From contig JAGWGB010000001.1 of assembly GCA_028867595.1 (NCBI GenBank), positions 1-64,000 on the forward strand: a DNA stretch of 64,000 nt. The letters are read 5' to 3'. The position numbers were made by a program, and so were the translations under genes. Source of the stretch: Nitrososphaerota archaeon. GTDB taxonomy: Archaea; Thermoproteota; Nitrososphaeria; Nitrososphaerales; Nitrosopumilaceae. This document shows, piece after piece, positions 26,373 to 34,598 of the stretch (the first letter of the stretch is position 1; each line of letters starts with the position of its first letter). Under the pieces are notes generated by a model. That model did no database searches and was not told the origin of the DNA. It saw only the letters and a list, made by a program, of their open reading frames with translations.

Positions 26373-27275
26373 ATGCTGTCATACTGGCTTCGTGCAGTAA
26401 GAATCAGATTCCTGCTTGCATCAGTAATCTCAGTTTTTCTCGGGCTTGTCATAGGATGGTGGCAAAATGCCGCAATAAACATAGAGTTTGCAGCATTAAC
26501 GCTGGCAGGCGTTGTGGCATTACATGGAAGTGTAGACCTACTCAATGATTATTGGGATTACAAGAGAAATATAGACACTGAGACCAAGAGGACCAAATTC
26601 AGCGGAGGCACCGGAGTCTTGCCAGAAGGACTGCTCAAGCCATCAGACGTCTATCGCGCCGGAGTTATTTTATTAATTGCAGGGGCTGCAATCGGAGCAT
26701 ATTTTGTATTTGAGAGAGGAATAACAATCGCACTAATTTTGGGATTTGCAATCATCTCAATCTACTTTTATTCAACAAGAATAGTTGATTCCGGCCTAGG
26801 AGAAGTCTTTGTTGCTATCAAGGGAACAATGATAGTGCTTGGAACATATTTTGTCCAGACATCACACATAACCATGGAGCCAGTCTTTGCAGGAATATTT
26901 TCAGGCGTATTATCATCAACTGTTCTCTTTGTCAATTCATTTCCCGATTATGATGCAGACAAGACACATGGAAGAAAGACGTTGGTCATACTGCTTGGAA
27001 AACAAAAAGCAGCATCAAGTGCATGGATTTTTCCTGCCATAACGTATGGAATAATCATAACGGCAGTGTCATTGCATATTTTTCCAGTCATCTCTCTTCT
27101 TGCTTTTGGCACCATACCAATTGCGATAAGATCCTGCAGAGCATTGAAACAAAAATTTGATCAGGTGGAAGAGCTTGTTCCAATAATGGAAAACTTTGTG
27201 TCCTATAGCAGGATAACCGGTGTTCTTCTTGTCATAAGTTTTGTTGCAGATTATTTTGTAAGAGTTGTTCAGTAG
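26373..27275 (+). CDS. UbiA-family prenyltransferase
   Basis: 300 residues, polytopic (about 8-9 membrane helices). First Asp-rich motif NDYWDYKRNID (about 64-74), second DYDADKTHGRKT (about 192-203). It resembles MenA (1,4-dihydroxy-2-naphthoate prenyltransferase), which suggests a role in menaquinone-type quinone synthesis; related archaeal members transfer geranylgeranyl to other acceptors. Acceptor not provable from sequence. Confidence 0.9.
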   Translation: MLSYWLRAVRIRFLLASVISVFLGLVIGWWQNAAINIEFAALTLAGVVALHGSVDLLNDYWDYKRNIDTETKRTKFSGGTGVLPEGLLKPSDVYRAGVILLIAGAAIGAYFVFERGITIALILGFAIISIYFYSTRIVDSGLGEVFVAIKGTMIVLGTYFVQTSHITMEPVFAGIFSGVLSSTVLFVNSFPDYDADKTHGRKTLVILLGKQKAASSAWIFPAITYGIIITAVSLHIFPVISLLAFGTIPIAIRSCRALKQKFDQVEELVPIMENFVSYSRITGVLLVISFVADYFVRVVQ

Positions 27276-27278
27276 GAT

Positions 27279-27286
27279 TAAATCAA
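27279..27286 (+). promoter_or_regulatory. TATA-like element for the aldo-keto reductase gene
   Basis: ATTAAATC centred 24 bp upstream of ATG 27306. Confidence 0.4.
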
Positions 27287-27305
27287 CCATATCTAAAGCC
27301 ACATC

Positions 27306-28412
27306 ATGATATCAGGATATGCAACTCAAGAAGGGACAGCAGAGTTTGCAAAAAACCATCCAAGTGTTGCAAGTAATCATTTTAAGAAATTCAACGGGCT
27401 CACATTATCATCAATTGGAATAGGCACTTATCTTGGAAATCTAGATGAGACCACTGACACCTTGGTCAAGGATGCAGTTGTAAAAACAGTCACACTTGGA
27501 GCAAATGTCATAGATACTGCCATAAATTACAGATCGCAAAAGGCAGAAAGGTCAGTAGCTAGGGCAATCGCACAGTTGATTGAAAAAAACAAGGCACAAA
27601 GAGATCAATTATTCATCAGCACAAAAAACGGCTACATTACAAATGACGGTGACGTAAACGAAGATTTTTGGCAAAATATCCAAAATACACTAGTAAAACC
27701 AGGCATAATCAAGTCAGGTGATATCTCATCAGGATATCATTGCATGACAGTACCTTATCTTCAGGACCAGTTGGAAAGAAGTCTGAAAAATTTAGGGTTG
27801 GAATGCATCGACCTCATGTACCTTCACAATGCAGCCGAGGGACAGCTCCAGGACATTACAAAAGATGAATTTATGAAAAAACTTGGCCAAGTGTTTGAGT
27901 TTTATGAAAAACAGAGAATTGCCGGAAAGATAAGATACTACGGAATGGCCACGTGGGATTGTTTTCGAGTGCCTCAAGAGCATCCACAGCATCTTTCAAT
28001 TTTTGATGTTACAAAGTTGGCAAATAATATTGGTGGCGCTGAAAACGGATTCAAGTTCATTCAACTACCATACAACATGTATCTAGACCAAGCCCTCACC
28101 ATGAAGAACCAGGTTCAAGATGGAGCATCATTTAGCATTTTTGAGGCTGCAACAAAGCTTGGGATTGGCATCTTTACCAGTGTTCCACTCATGCAGTCAA
28201 AACTCTTAGGTCCAAATATTTTACCAGAGTTTGGACAGTTATCGCGTGCATCACATAGAGCAATCCAATTTGTCAGGTCCACACCAGGTGTCATAGCACC
28301 TCTTGTGGGTCAAAAGTCTCCTTCACATGTAGATGAGAACTTGGAGCTTGCAAAGATTCCCGTATTAACCGAATCAGAATTTTCTGATCTTGTGCACAAG
28401 TTATCATCTTAA
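27306..28412 (+). CDS. Aldo/keto reductase family protein
   Basis: 368 residues, TIM barrel. The N-terminal SSIGIGTYLGNLDE, NVIDTAINYRSQKAERSV (catalytic Asp and Tyr), ISTKNGY (Lys) and IDLMYLHNA (His) supply the tetrad. The family's C-terminal NADPH-binding segment is represented by STPGVIAPLVGQKSPSHVDENLELA. About 40 residues longer than typical AKRs, mainly in an extended region around 105-130. Substrate unknown. Confidence 0.9.
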   Translation: MISGYATQEGTAEFAKNHPSVASNHFKKFNGLTLSSIGIGTYLGNLDETTDTLVKDAVVKTVTLGANVIDTAINYRSQKAERSVARAIAQLIEKNKAQRDQLFISTKNGYITNDGDVNEDFWQNIQNTLVKPGIIKSGDISSGYHCMTVPYLQDQLERSLKNLGLECIDLMYLHNAAEGQLQDITKDEFMKKLGQVFEFYEKQRIAGKIRYYGMATWDCFRVPQEHPQHLSIFDVTKLANNIGGAENGFKFIQLPYNMYLDQALTMKNQVQDGASFSIFEAATKLGIGIFTSVPLMQSKLLGPNILPEFGQLSRASHRAIQFVRSTPGVIAPLVGQKSPSHVDENLELAKIPVLTESEFSDLVHKLSS

Positions 28413-28420
28413 TTGTAAGT

Positions 28421-28429
28421 TTTAAATAC
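28421..28429 (+). promoter_or_regulatory. TATA-like element for the YHS protein gene
   Basis: TTTAAATAC centred 26 bp upstream of ATG 28451. It supports a separate promoter and a leaderless transcript for this 47-residue gene. Confidence 0.5.
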
Positions 28430-28450
28430 AAATAGCAGACGAATCAAGGC

Positions 28451-28594
28451 ATGCCGGTAGATCCAGTCTGTGGAATAGAACTAGACGAAAAACTTGCGTT
28501 AGAACACGAATACAAAGGAAAAAAGTACTATTTTTGTTGCCATGGATGCAAGAGAATCTTTGTAAGAAAACCCAACAAGTGGAAAAAAGACTAG
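28451..28594 (+). CDS. YHS-domain metal-binding microprotein
   Basis: 47 residues: the YHS/TRASH signature DPVCGIELD, then YKGKKYYFCCHGCKRIF, ending in a basic tail. The Cys of PVCG together with CCHGC could bind a metal, probably copper or zinc. Such free YHS domains occur as metal chaperones or sensors. It has its own TATA-like element. Its TAG stop is part of a CTAG shared with the convergent PP-loop synthetase gene. Confidence 0.88.
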   Translation: MPVDPVCGIELDEKLALEHEYKGKKYYFCCHGCKRIFVRKPNKWKKD

Positions 28595-29580
28595 ATTGGA
28601 AAGCTTCCACACATTCGGCAGAAATGCGATTTTTCCTCAAAAGAGTAACTACAGTTAGGACATTTGTTTTTCGATTGCCCTAGCATAGAGGGGTAGTCAT
28701 AATATCTCCGGTATATCTCATAGTAACAGAGTGCCTCTTTTGATGATAGTGATACCTGCTCTTTTTCCAGATATCTTGCAGCCTTTTCCGCGAAGGTATG
28801 ACTTGGGATTGTGTTATCAAAGAAACTTGTAAGGCCGTTTGTGCCAGACCCATCCTGCATTGCAGATTTCTCTCGCCACACAATTGATTGTGGAAGCGAT
28901 CTCTCAAATGCCTTTCTTAGAACCCATTTACCGTATTTTTTACCATTTTCCTCTCGAACTTTGAGTTCAGGTGATAAAGATTTTGCATATGCTACAACAT
29001 CGTCATCAAGAAATGGAGTGTGCAACTCAATTCCAAGTTCCTTTGATATAGAGCGCGATGGAAAGTGCATTACTTTCCATATGCGTTCAAGGTCTTTTTT
29101 CAGTTCAGGAATTGACATTCTCTGAAAAAAATTATAGCCTGCAAAAAGTTCGTCAGCTCCATCTCCGGTCATCATAGATTTGAAGCCATCATCTTTTGCA
29201 TGCTTCATGGTGGTATAGACTACAATATTATTTCTAATTTCAATTGGATTGAAGACCTTGAGAATCTTGATGGTTTGCTCTATTGCATTCAACAAGTTGT
29301 CAGTAGATTCAGGTATCACAACAAGTTCCAGGCCAAACATATTGGCAACCAATTGAGCATTTACCAAGTCTGTTGACGGAAAATCCCGAGCAATCATTGC
29401 ATATGCTCTTGCTTTTCTACCAAGACAAGATGCCAATATTGACGAGTCAAGACCTCCGGATAGAGAGATGCTTTCAGTTTTGTGTTTTATCACAGCCTCA
29501 GATATTAGTGACTGGAGCTTTGAGCGAGTTTCTTGCAACGATCCGCTTTTGGTTCGTCTCTCAATTAAGTTATCATGCAC
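28591..29580 (-). CDS. Asparagine synthetase-like PP-loop enzyme lacking the glutaminase domain, with C-terminal zinc ribbon
   Basis: 329 residues. The PP-loop SLSGGLDSSI at about 39-48 and MMTGDGADELFAGYNFF around 136-152 match the C-terminal synthetase half of AsnB. The N-terminal glutamine amidotransferase half (about 200 residues with Cys2) is absent. The last 25 residues carry CPNC...CRMC, a zinc ribbon. It may amidate or adenylate a substrate using free ammonia or a partner's amine. Divergent from an HTH gene with a shared promoter region, and convergent with the YHS gene. Confidence 0.85.
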   Translation of the reverse strand: MHDNLIERRTKSGSLQETRSKLQSLISEAVIKHKTESISLSGGLDSSILASCLGRKARAYAMIARDFPSTDLVNAQLVANMFGLELVVIPESTDNLLNAIEQTIKILKVFNPIEIRNNIVVYTTMKHAKDDGFKSMMTGDGADELFAGYNFFQRMSIPELKKDLERIWKVMHFPSRSISKELGIELHTPFLDDDVVAYAKSLSPELKVREENGKKYGKWVLRKAFERSLPQSIVWREKSAMQDGSGTNGLTSFFDNTIPSHTFAEKAARYLEKEQVSLSSKEALCYYEIYRRYYDYPSMLGQSKNKCPNCSYSFEEKSHFCRMCGSFPI

Positions 29581-29591
29581 TAAAGATTAGC

Positions 29592-29599
29592 TTTAAATA
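29592..29599 (+). promoter_or_regulatory. TATA-like element for the HTH gene, possibly shared with the divergent PP-loop gene
   Basis: TTTAAATA centred 26 bp before ATG 29622 on the plus strand. The AT-rich run continues to 29603 and may also serve the minus-strand gene starting at 29580, although that spacing is shorter (about 17 bp). Confidence 0.45.
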
Positions 29600-29621
29600 T
29601 TTTACACAGGCAAAAATTCGT

Positions 29622-30038
29622 ATGCTTTTGCCTGCAGAAATAGAAACAAAGACTCTCATCCCCGCATTAAGAGCCATCTTGGCCAAGAAACTCATTGAAG
29701 ACCACAAGATACGAGAAGAAGAAGTCTCAAAGATGCTTGGAGTGACACAAGCTGCAATCAGCAACTATGTCAGGGGAACAAGAGGAGATCCCGAACTTAT
29801 CCACAAACTTCTCGCAGTCAAGGAAGTGTCAGACATGATAAATGACATATGCAGTAATCTGGCATCAAACATGGCATATACGCCTTCTAGTCTTTCAAAA
29901 TTCATAGGCCTTTGCAATTACATAAAATCAAGCCTTTTGATCTGCGACATACACCACAAGTTAGAATCAAACATAGACGAGGCAATATGCAAAGAATGTG
30001 AAAATATGTTGCTTAAAGGTCCTGGAACACACTTTTAG
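29622..30038 (+). CDS. HTH transcriptional regulator
   Basis: 138 residues from ATG 29622. A long upstream frame (to 29373) is only antisense to the PP-loop gene. Residues about 25-65 form an HTH (KIREEEVSKMLGVTQAAISNYVRGTRG). The remainder is helical with a dispersed Cys/His set (SLLICDIHHKL, AICKECENM) that could sense metal or redox state. Divergent to the PP-loop enzyme, so a plausible local regulator. Its stop forms a TTAG overlap with the Alba-like gene. Confidence 0.85.
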   Translation: MLLPAEIETKTLIPALRAILAKKLIEDHKIREEEVSKMLGVTQAAISNYVRGTRGDPELIHKLLAVKEVSDMINDICSNLASNMAYTPSSLSKFIGLCNYIKSSLLICDIHHKLESNIDEAICKECENMLLKGPGTHF

Positions 30039-30352
30039 TTTGTCTTAGTTATAGTAATCCTAATTGTAGATACCAACGGTCCGTTGTTTCCTTGACTTTC
30101 ACTGTCTACTATGATACCAAGTATCTTGGAATTTCCCTTCATCATGTTCTCGGTCACTACATTTGCTACTGCAACTGCCACAGGAATTGAATCTCCCTTG
30201 GCAGTAAGGGTCACGGTCTTGTGTTGTACAAGTTCAGTCAAAATATCAAGCGCGCATTCCATAACTGGCTGCTGATTAATTATTATCAATTTACCATCTT
30301 TTAGGCTCGATGCCTTATCTAGCTGTACATTTTCCTCAATTCCACTCAACAA
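30035..30352 (-). CDS. albA: Alba-family nucleic-acid-binding protein
   Basis: 105 residues. KLIIINQQPVMECALDILTEL aligns with the Alba first strand and helix, LTAKGDSIPVAVAVANVV with the second, and the C-terminal STIRITITK with the last strand. The canonical acetylatable Lys-Lys of the N-terminus is replaced by a longer acidic leader (SGIEENVQLDK). It binds DNA or RNA as a dimer and could be a chromatin or RNA-structuring protein. Adjacent to rpoK. Confidence 0.85.
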   Translation of the reverse strand: MLSGIEENVQLDKASSLKDGKLIIINQQPVMECALDILTELVQHKTVTLTAKGDSIPVAVAVANVVTENMMKGNSKILGIIVDSESQGNNGPLVSTIRITITKTN

Positions 30353-30406
30353 ACTCTACCACACACCAAGATACATTCTATTAAAATCTTATCGACAATT
30401 TATCCA

Positions 30407-30910
30407 TTATTCAAAAAGATCAATCGGAATATTCTGAAAGTCTCCATTTGGCAATACGCGTTTTATTGTGATCGGTATTACACGTTTTTCAAGTTCAGTA
30501 TAAGCTAGATCTAATGAAGTTGCAACTTCTTTTGGCACCGGTATGAACGGAGGTGCTCCAAGCGAAAGCTGTAACGCACGAGCGCCAAGTATTCTTGCTT
30601 TTTCAAATCGCGTAAGAGTCGGTGGTCCAATCATTATCTTACCCTTGCCTACAGTTTCGTATTCTATAGGCTCATGAACAGGGTCTACTTCTATTATCTC
30701 CCTTGCTGCAATGATTTTCTGTATTCTTTCTTGCTCGGCAAGTTCTTCTGGCGAGAGTTCTTTCTTTCCTCGCTTAGTTGCTGGTTTTTCTTCTTCCTCA
30801 GATGTAACTTCAACAGTTTCTGTTTCTGGAGGTAAAACTACTGGTGCAACTTCTTCCTCTGCCTGAACCTCTTCGGTATCTACACTAACTTCCTCAGGTT
30901 CATCAGACAT
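30407..30910 (-). CDS. rpoK: DNA-directed RNA polymerase subunit K (Rpb6/omega homologue)
   Basis: 167 residues from ATG 30910; the longer open frame is an artefact antisense to the next gene. The C-terminal half has the Rpb6 core: TLTRFEKARILGARALQLSLGAPPF and an ending ITIKRVLPNGDFQNIPID. The first 80 residues are an acidic Glu/Val-rich extension (EEVQAEEEV, SEEEEKPATKRGKK), much longer than typical archaeal RpoK (about 60-90 residues total). Shares a symmetrical promoter with the cyclophilin-like gene. Confidence 0.93.
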   Translation of the reverse strand: MSDEPEEVSVDTEEVQAEEEVAPVVLPPETETVEVTSEEEEKPATKRGKKELSPEELAEQERIQKIIAAREIIEVDPVHEPIEYETVGKGKIMIGPPTLTRFEKARILGARALQLSLGAPPFIPVPKEVATSLDLAYTELEKRVIPITIKRVLPNGDFQNIPIDLFE

Positions 30911-30932
30911 TAGGGATTTGGTGAAACAAACG

Positions 30933-30940
30933 TTATATAT
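30933..30940. promoter_or_regulatory. Symmetrical bidirectional TATA element (rpoK / cyclophilin-like gene)
   Basis: TTATATAT, with its 7-bp core centred at 30937. The distance is 27 bp to the A of the minus-strand rpoK start (30910) and 26 bp to the A of the plus-strand start (30963). The self-complementary core sits equidistant from two divergent start codons, as expected for one TBP site used in both directions. Confidence 0.6.
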
Positions 30941-30962
30941 TTCATCATACTCCCGTTCAAAA

Positions 30963-31349
30963 ATGAGTTCCGGGTCGGTATCAAAAATTGATCTGGTGTT
31001 GTCACTGAAAGGAAAAACGACAACTACATTAGAATTGAAACGCCATCTTGCACCAAAAACTGTCGGCGCCATACTCAGGGGCTTGCCACTTGAAGGCAAT
31101 GCCCACATGATGGGCAACTCAATTGCTTTTGTTGATACTGCACTTACTGCAGGCGGCGAAAAACTCAGAACTCAATTCAAAAGAGGTGATGTCGGATTCA
31201 TGGCATCAAATGGCTCGATTTGTTTCTTTTTGCAAGATGTCTTGTCTTCAAAACCTATGACGTTTGTTGGCAAGATAACATCAAATCTAGATGCATTAAA
31301 CGAAATCAAACCTGGAGATATTTTCTTGATTTCTCAAGCAGGTACGTAA
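30963..31349 (+). CDS. Cyclophilin-like fold protein (DUF369/TM1367 type)
   Basis: 128 residues from ATG 30963. Beta-barrel pattern with KTTTTLELKRHLAPKTVGAIL, GNSIAFVDT, KRGDVGFMASNGSICFFL and the closing IKPGDIFLISQAG, matching the archaeal/bacterial cyclophilin_like family of Pfam PF04126. Peptidyl-prolyl isomerase activity has not been shown for this family. It overlaps the 3' end of the S25e gene by 16 bp on the opposite strand. Confidence 0.8.
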   Translation: MSSGSVSKIDLVLSLKGKTTTTLELKRHLAPKTVGAILRGLPLEGNAHMMGNSIAFVDTALTAGGEKLRTQFKRGDVGFMASNGSICFFLQDVLSSKPMTFVGKITSNLDALNEIKPGDIFLISQAGT

Positions 31350-31645
31350 ATGTGGTGTCCGCTATATCCGCCTATTCTCTTTACAGTTCCCTGTTTTAAC
31401 AAGTTCAACAAGAACGTATTTGCAGCAGACACTTTGACATTTGTCTGTCTAGACAATTCTTGCGCCGTAAATACTTTGGAGCTCTTTATGAAATTCATTG
31501 CTTGATTCTCGTCCACTATCACCGATATGGTGTTTTTTGATTTTTGCTCTTTCTTGTCTTTCTTCTGACCGCCTTCTTTCTTTGCAGATTCCGCAGCTTG
31601 TGCTTTCTCTGCTTGTGCGGGAGATTTTTTCTTTGCTCCACCCAT
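31334..31645 (-). CDS. rps25e: 30S ribosomal protein S25e
   Basis: About 103 residues from ATG 31645 (MGGAKKK...). A Lys/Ala/Glu-rich N-terminal tail (about 1-40) is typical. The C-terminal winged-helix core contains VFTAQELSRQTNVKVSAANTFL and the ending VKRIGGYSGHHIYVPA. It is a component of the small subunit near the head/decoding region. Its 3' end overlaps the convergent cyclophilin-like gene by 16 bp. Confidence 0.93.
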   Translation of the reverse strand: MGGAKKKSPAQAEKAQAAESAKKEGGQKKDKKEQKSKNTISVIVDENQAMNFIKSSKVFTAQELSRQTNVKVSAANTFLLNLLKQGTVKRIGGYSGHHIYVPA

Positions 31646-31693
31646 AACCAAACTTTCCATGTCCTATTTATAAACGAACAAGATTTCACAAGT

Positions 31694-31702
31694 CCTAAAT
31701 AC
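31694..31702 (+). promoter_or_regulatory. TATA-like element for the 96-residue hypothetical gene
   Basis: CCTAAATAC, with its AT core centred 26 bp before ATG 31724. It supports this start and excludes the long upstream open frame. Confidence 0.5.
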
Positions 31703-31723
31703 AAGCTAAATTTGGCCACTCTT

Positions 31724-32014
31724 ATGGGAATAGATCTAATTGAAGAAAAAAATCTCAATGACATCATAACGTATGCTCTCGACTACCCAAAGATGGTGTT
31801 GTCAGAGGCCAAGTCGTTGTCTATAACATCCAACCTTGAAGACTTTGCGTATGGGATCTATGTCGGATACATTTGTGGTGTTTTCTTTGATGGTTTTCTG
31901 CAAAGAAACAAGAGGTATCTTGATTTGGAAGAATCTTCTGACTTTCACAATATTATTTTGAAAAGAACTCCAGAGATGAGATTAAGAATCAAGGCACATC
32001 TACATTTGAAATAA
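31724..32014 (+). CDS. Hypothetical protein with hydrophobic central segment
   Basis: 96 residues from ATG 31724. MGIDLIEEKNLND and a helical acidic region precede a hydrophobic stretch (YGIYVGYICGVFFDGFL, about 45-61) that might be a membrane-embedded or buried helix. The basic end RMRLRIKAHLHLK-like residues close it. It precedes DNA ligase by 37 bp. No family recognised; the promoter element and position support a real gene. Confidence 0.7.
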   Translation: MGIDLIEEKNLNDIITYALDYPKMVLSEAKSLSITSNLEDFAYGIYVGYICGVFFDGFLQRNKRYLDLEESSDFHNIILKRTPEMRLRIKAHLHLK

Positions 32015-32021
32015 TTCAACC

Positions 32022-32029
32022 TTTTATTC
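32022..32029 (+). promoter_or_regulatory. TATA-like element for DNA ligase
   Basis: TTTTATTC centred about 26 bp upstream of ATG 32052. Confidence 0.4.
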
Positions 32030-32051
32030 TACAGAGAGTACAAGTCATCAG

Positions 32052-33818
32052 ATGAGATTTTCACTAGTTGCCGAAACACTTGGATACATGGAAGGCACCA
32101 CAAAGCGACTAGAGCTAACTCAACATCTAGTTGATCTGTTCAAGATAACTCCTCCTGAAATAATTCCAAAAGTAGTATACTTACTTCAAGGCAAGCTGAG
32201 GCCTGACCACGAGGGAATAGAAGTTGGCGTTGCAGAAAAAATTGCAGTAAAGGCACTATCCAAGTCATCAGGAGTTTCAGTACCTAAAATTGAGCACGAA
32301 TACAAAAAGGCTGGAGATTTCGGGCAGGCAACGGCTACAATTTTAGAACAAAAAACACAGACAACCTTTCTCAAAGAAGACATCACAGTTGAGAGAGTGT
32401 ACGATACCCTGTTTAGGATAGCAGAACTCAAGGGAAACAGGTCGCAAGACATGAAGATGAAATACATCTCAAGTTTGCTAAACGATGCAAGTCCTGCAGA
32501 GGGAAGATTCATTGCAAAAATAATTACCGCCAACTTGAGGCTAGGAATAGCGGATTATACCATACTTGATGCGTTGTCTATTGCCTTTACAGGCTCAAAA
32601 GAAAATAGATCACTTCTAGAATACGCGTACAATGTGTGCAGCGATTTGGGTAGGGTGGCAGAGGCAGTGGCAAAAAACGGGACCGAAGAACTAAAACATT
32701 TTCAAGTTTCAGTTTTCAGCCCAATTCGCCCCATGCTTGCTGAAAGGGTAAAGAGTCCAGAAGAGGCGCGCGAAAAGATGGGCCAAGAGTTTGCTGCAGA
32801 ATACAAACTTGATGGCGAACGCGTTCAGATCCACATACAAAAAGAGACTACGATTCTGTACTCCCGAAGCCTTGAAAATATTACAAGTTACTACCCAGAT
32901 ATTGTTGAAAAAATTGGAAAAGCGATTAAAGCTAAAGACGCAATATTGGAAGCAGAGGCAGTTGCAATAAATGAAAACACTGGAGAGTTTTTACCTTTCC
33001 AAGAGCTCATGCATCGCAGAAGAAAGTACAACATAACAAAGGCGGTACAAGAGTATCCAATCACAGTCAATCTTTTTGACGTCATGTTTGTCGATGGCAA
33101 GAGTTGCTTGGACTTGACATACAAGGAACGCAGGAAGATACTTGAGAACATAGTAACTGAAGATGCTTTTGCACGAGTCATGCCAATGACAATAGTCAAG
33201 ACAGATGATGAGGTGGAAGACTTTCTTGAAAATGCAATAAATTCTGGATGTGAAGGATTGATGCTCAAACAGCTTGATTCCTCTTACAGGGCAGGTGCAC
33301 GGGCAAGCAACTGGCTCAAGTTAAAGCGCGAGTACAGAAATGAACTTGGTGACTCGCTTGATCTAGTAGTTGTTGGCGCATTTTATGGACGCGGTAGAAG
33401 GACAGGTAAATACGGAGCACTCCTTTTGTCTGCATACAATGAAGAAGAAGATACATACCCCAGTGTCTGCAAGGTTGGAACTGGTTTTACTGACGAGAGT
33501 CTGGACCAAATTTATCAGATTTTATCAGACAAGATAATTGTCAAAAAGGACCCAAGGATTGCCAGTGGTCTTGAAGCGGATGTTTGGTTTGAGCCAGAGG
33601 TTGTTATTGAGATAGTGGCGTCTGAGATTACATTGAGTCCAATTCACAAAGCAGCATTAGACCAAATAAGAAAGGGCAGCGGCCTTGCATTGCGGTTCCC
33701 AAAGTTTACTGGCAAAATAAGATTTGAAAAAACTCCCGAAAATGCAACTTCTGTTAATGAAGTCATGACAATGTATAACAACCAGAAAAAAGTCGTACAG
33801 GCTGAAAAACAATTTTGA
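32052..33818 (+). CDS. lig: ATP-dependent DNA ligase
   Basis: 588 residues, the usual archaeal length. An N-terminal DNA-binding helical domain (about 1-240) is followed by the adenylation motif I EYKLDGERVQIH (about 252), with the nucleophilic Lys; motif III YSRSLENIT; motif IV EAEAVAIN; motif V GLMLKQLDSSYRAG plus LKLKREY; and an OB-fold with motif VI RFPKFTGKIRFEK. It seals nicks in replication and repair. Confidence 0.97.
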   Translation: MRFSLVAETLGYMEGTTKRLELTQHLVDLFKITPPEIIPKVVYLLQGKLRPDHEGIEVGVAEKIAVKALSKSSGVSVPKIEHEYKKAGDFGQATATILEQKTQTTFLKEDITVERVYDTLFRIAELKGNRSQDMKMKYISSLLNDASPAEGRFIAKIITANLRLGIADYTILDALSIAFTGSKENRSLLEYAYNVCSDLGRVAEAVAKNGTEELKHFQVSVFSPIRPMLAERVKSPEEAREKMGQEFAAEYKLDGERVQIHIQKETTILYSRSLENITSYYPDIVEKIGKAIKAKDAILEAEAVAINENTGEFLPFQELMHRRRKYNITKAVQEYPITVNLFDVMFVDGKSCLDLTYKERRKILENIVTEDAFARVMPMTIVKTDDEVEDFLENAINSGCEGLMLKQLDSSYRAGARASNWLKLKREYRNELGDSLDLVVVGAFYGRGRRTGKYGALLLSAYNEEEDTYPSVCKVGTGFTDESLDQIYQILSDKIIVKKDPRIASGLEADVWFEPEVVIEIVASEITLSPIHKAALDQIRKGSGLALRFPKFTGKIRFEKTPENATSVNEVMTMYNNQKKVVQAEKQF

Positions 33819-33884
33819 ATGGTTGCTGACTGAAGGTTGTTTACGTAAGAATTATTAGCTGCCGGCATTAGATAAAACGTCTAG

Positions 33885-34538
33885 ATGTACAGCGGGGAAC
33901 TTGAAGTTCAAGCAAAAAGAAAGGCACTTGCCGTTTTGCAGGACGAGATTAACAGAATTCTTAACGCAGTAAGAGATCTTTCATCACTTCCTGAATTGAT
34001 AATCAAGTCTGACAAGTCAGAGGTAAAGCAAGTACTTGAAAGAATAAAGAATACAGAAGATGAGGTCGAGGCCCTACGCAGAAAGATAACTCGTGAAATA
34101 GCAGATGTCGGAGGGTTGATGATGAATAGAGAGAACCTGCTAAACACAGCATACACAATGGATGAGATTGCAGGCTACATCACAGGCATAGCCTTCAAGT
34201 TATCAAACATCAAGGGTGCTACCCTCAAGAAAGAGAAAATCGAGAAAGATTTGGGAGAGCTCATAGAGCAGGCAGTAGACCAAATTTACAAGCTAAATGA
34301 GATTGTCCGTGCACTTGGTGGAAATGCCACAGTTGCAATAGACCTTGCTCACGAGGCTCAGAAGATAGAAAGGACGGTAGATGAAAAATATCGCGCTTTA
34401 ACCATCAAGGTTCTAGAGGAAGTTACAACAACAAAAGAACTGATGCTCCTAAAAGATGTGGTAGAAGGAATCGAGGAAATGTCCGACAAATGTCTCCAAG
34501 TATCAGACTCGTTCATTTTGCTGGCGCTTAGCCTATAA
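33885..34538 (+). CDS. DUF47/PhoU-like helical protein
   Basis: 217 residues, almost entirely helical with PhoU-like three-helix bundles: NRILNAVRDLSSLPELI, VEALRRKITREIADVGGLMMNRENLLNTAYTMDEIAGYI and a mirrored C-terminal half ending KDVVEGIEEMSDKCLQVSDSFILL. DUF47 relatives are often encoded beside phosphate permeases. No transporter is adjacent here, so the link to phosphate is only by family. Confidence 0.85.
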   Translation: MYSGELEVQAKRKALAVLQDEINRILNAVRDLSSLPELIIKSDKSEVKQVLERIKNTEDEVEALRRKITREIADVGGLMMNRENLLNTAYTMDEIAGYITGIAFKLSNIKGATLKKEKIEKDLGELIEQAVDQIYKLNEIVRALGGNATVAIDLAHEAQKIERTVDEKYRALTIKVLEEVTTTKELMLLKDVVEGIEEMSDKCLQVSDSFILLALSL

Positions 34539-34569
34539 AATTACAAAATTATTTCTTTTGCATTGCGTT

Positions 34570-34576
34570 CATAAAC
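34570..34576 (+). promoter_or_regulatory. TATA-like element for endA
   Basis: CATAAAC centred 26 bp upstream of ATG 34599. It favours that ATG over the TTG at 34593. Confidence 0.35.
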
Positions 34577-34598
34577 ACTCAAATCGATTGATTTGCAC

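Noticed and set aside
29373-29621. N-terminal extension of the HTH regulator frame
   Set aside because: It is antisense to the PP-loop gene, and the TATA-like element lies 26 bp before ATG 29622.
30911-31117. Longer rpoK frame
   Set aside because: The extra residues are antisense to the cyclophilin-like gene and lie beyond the shared promoter.
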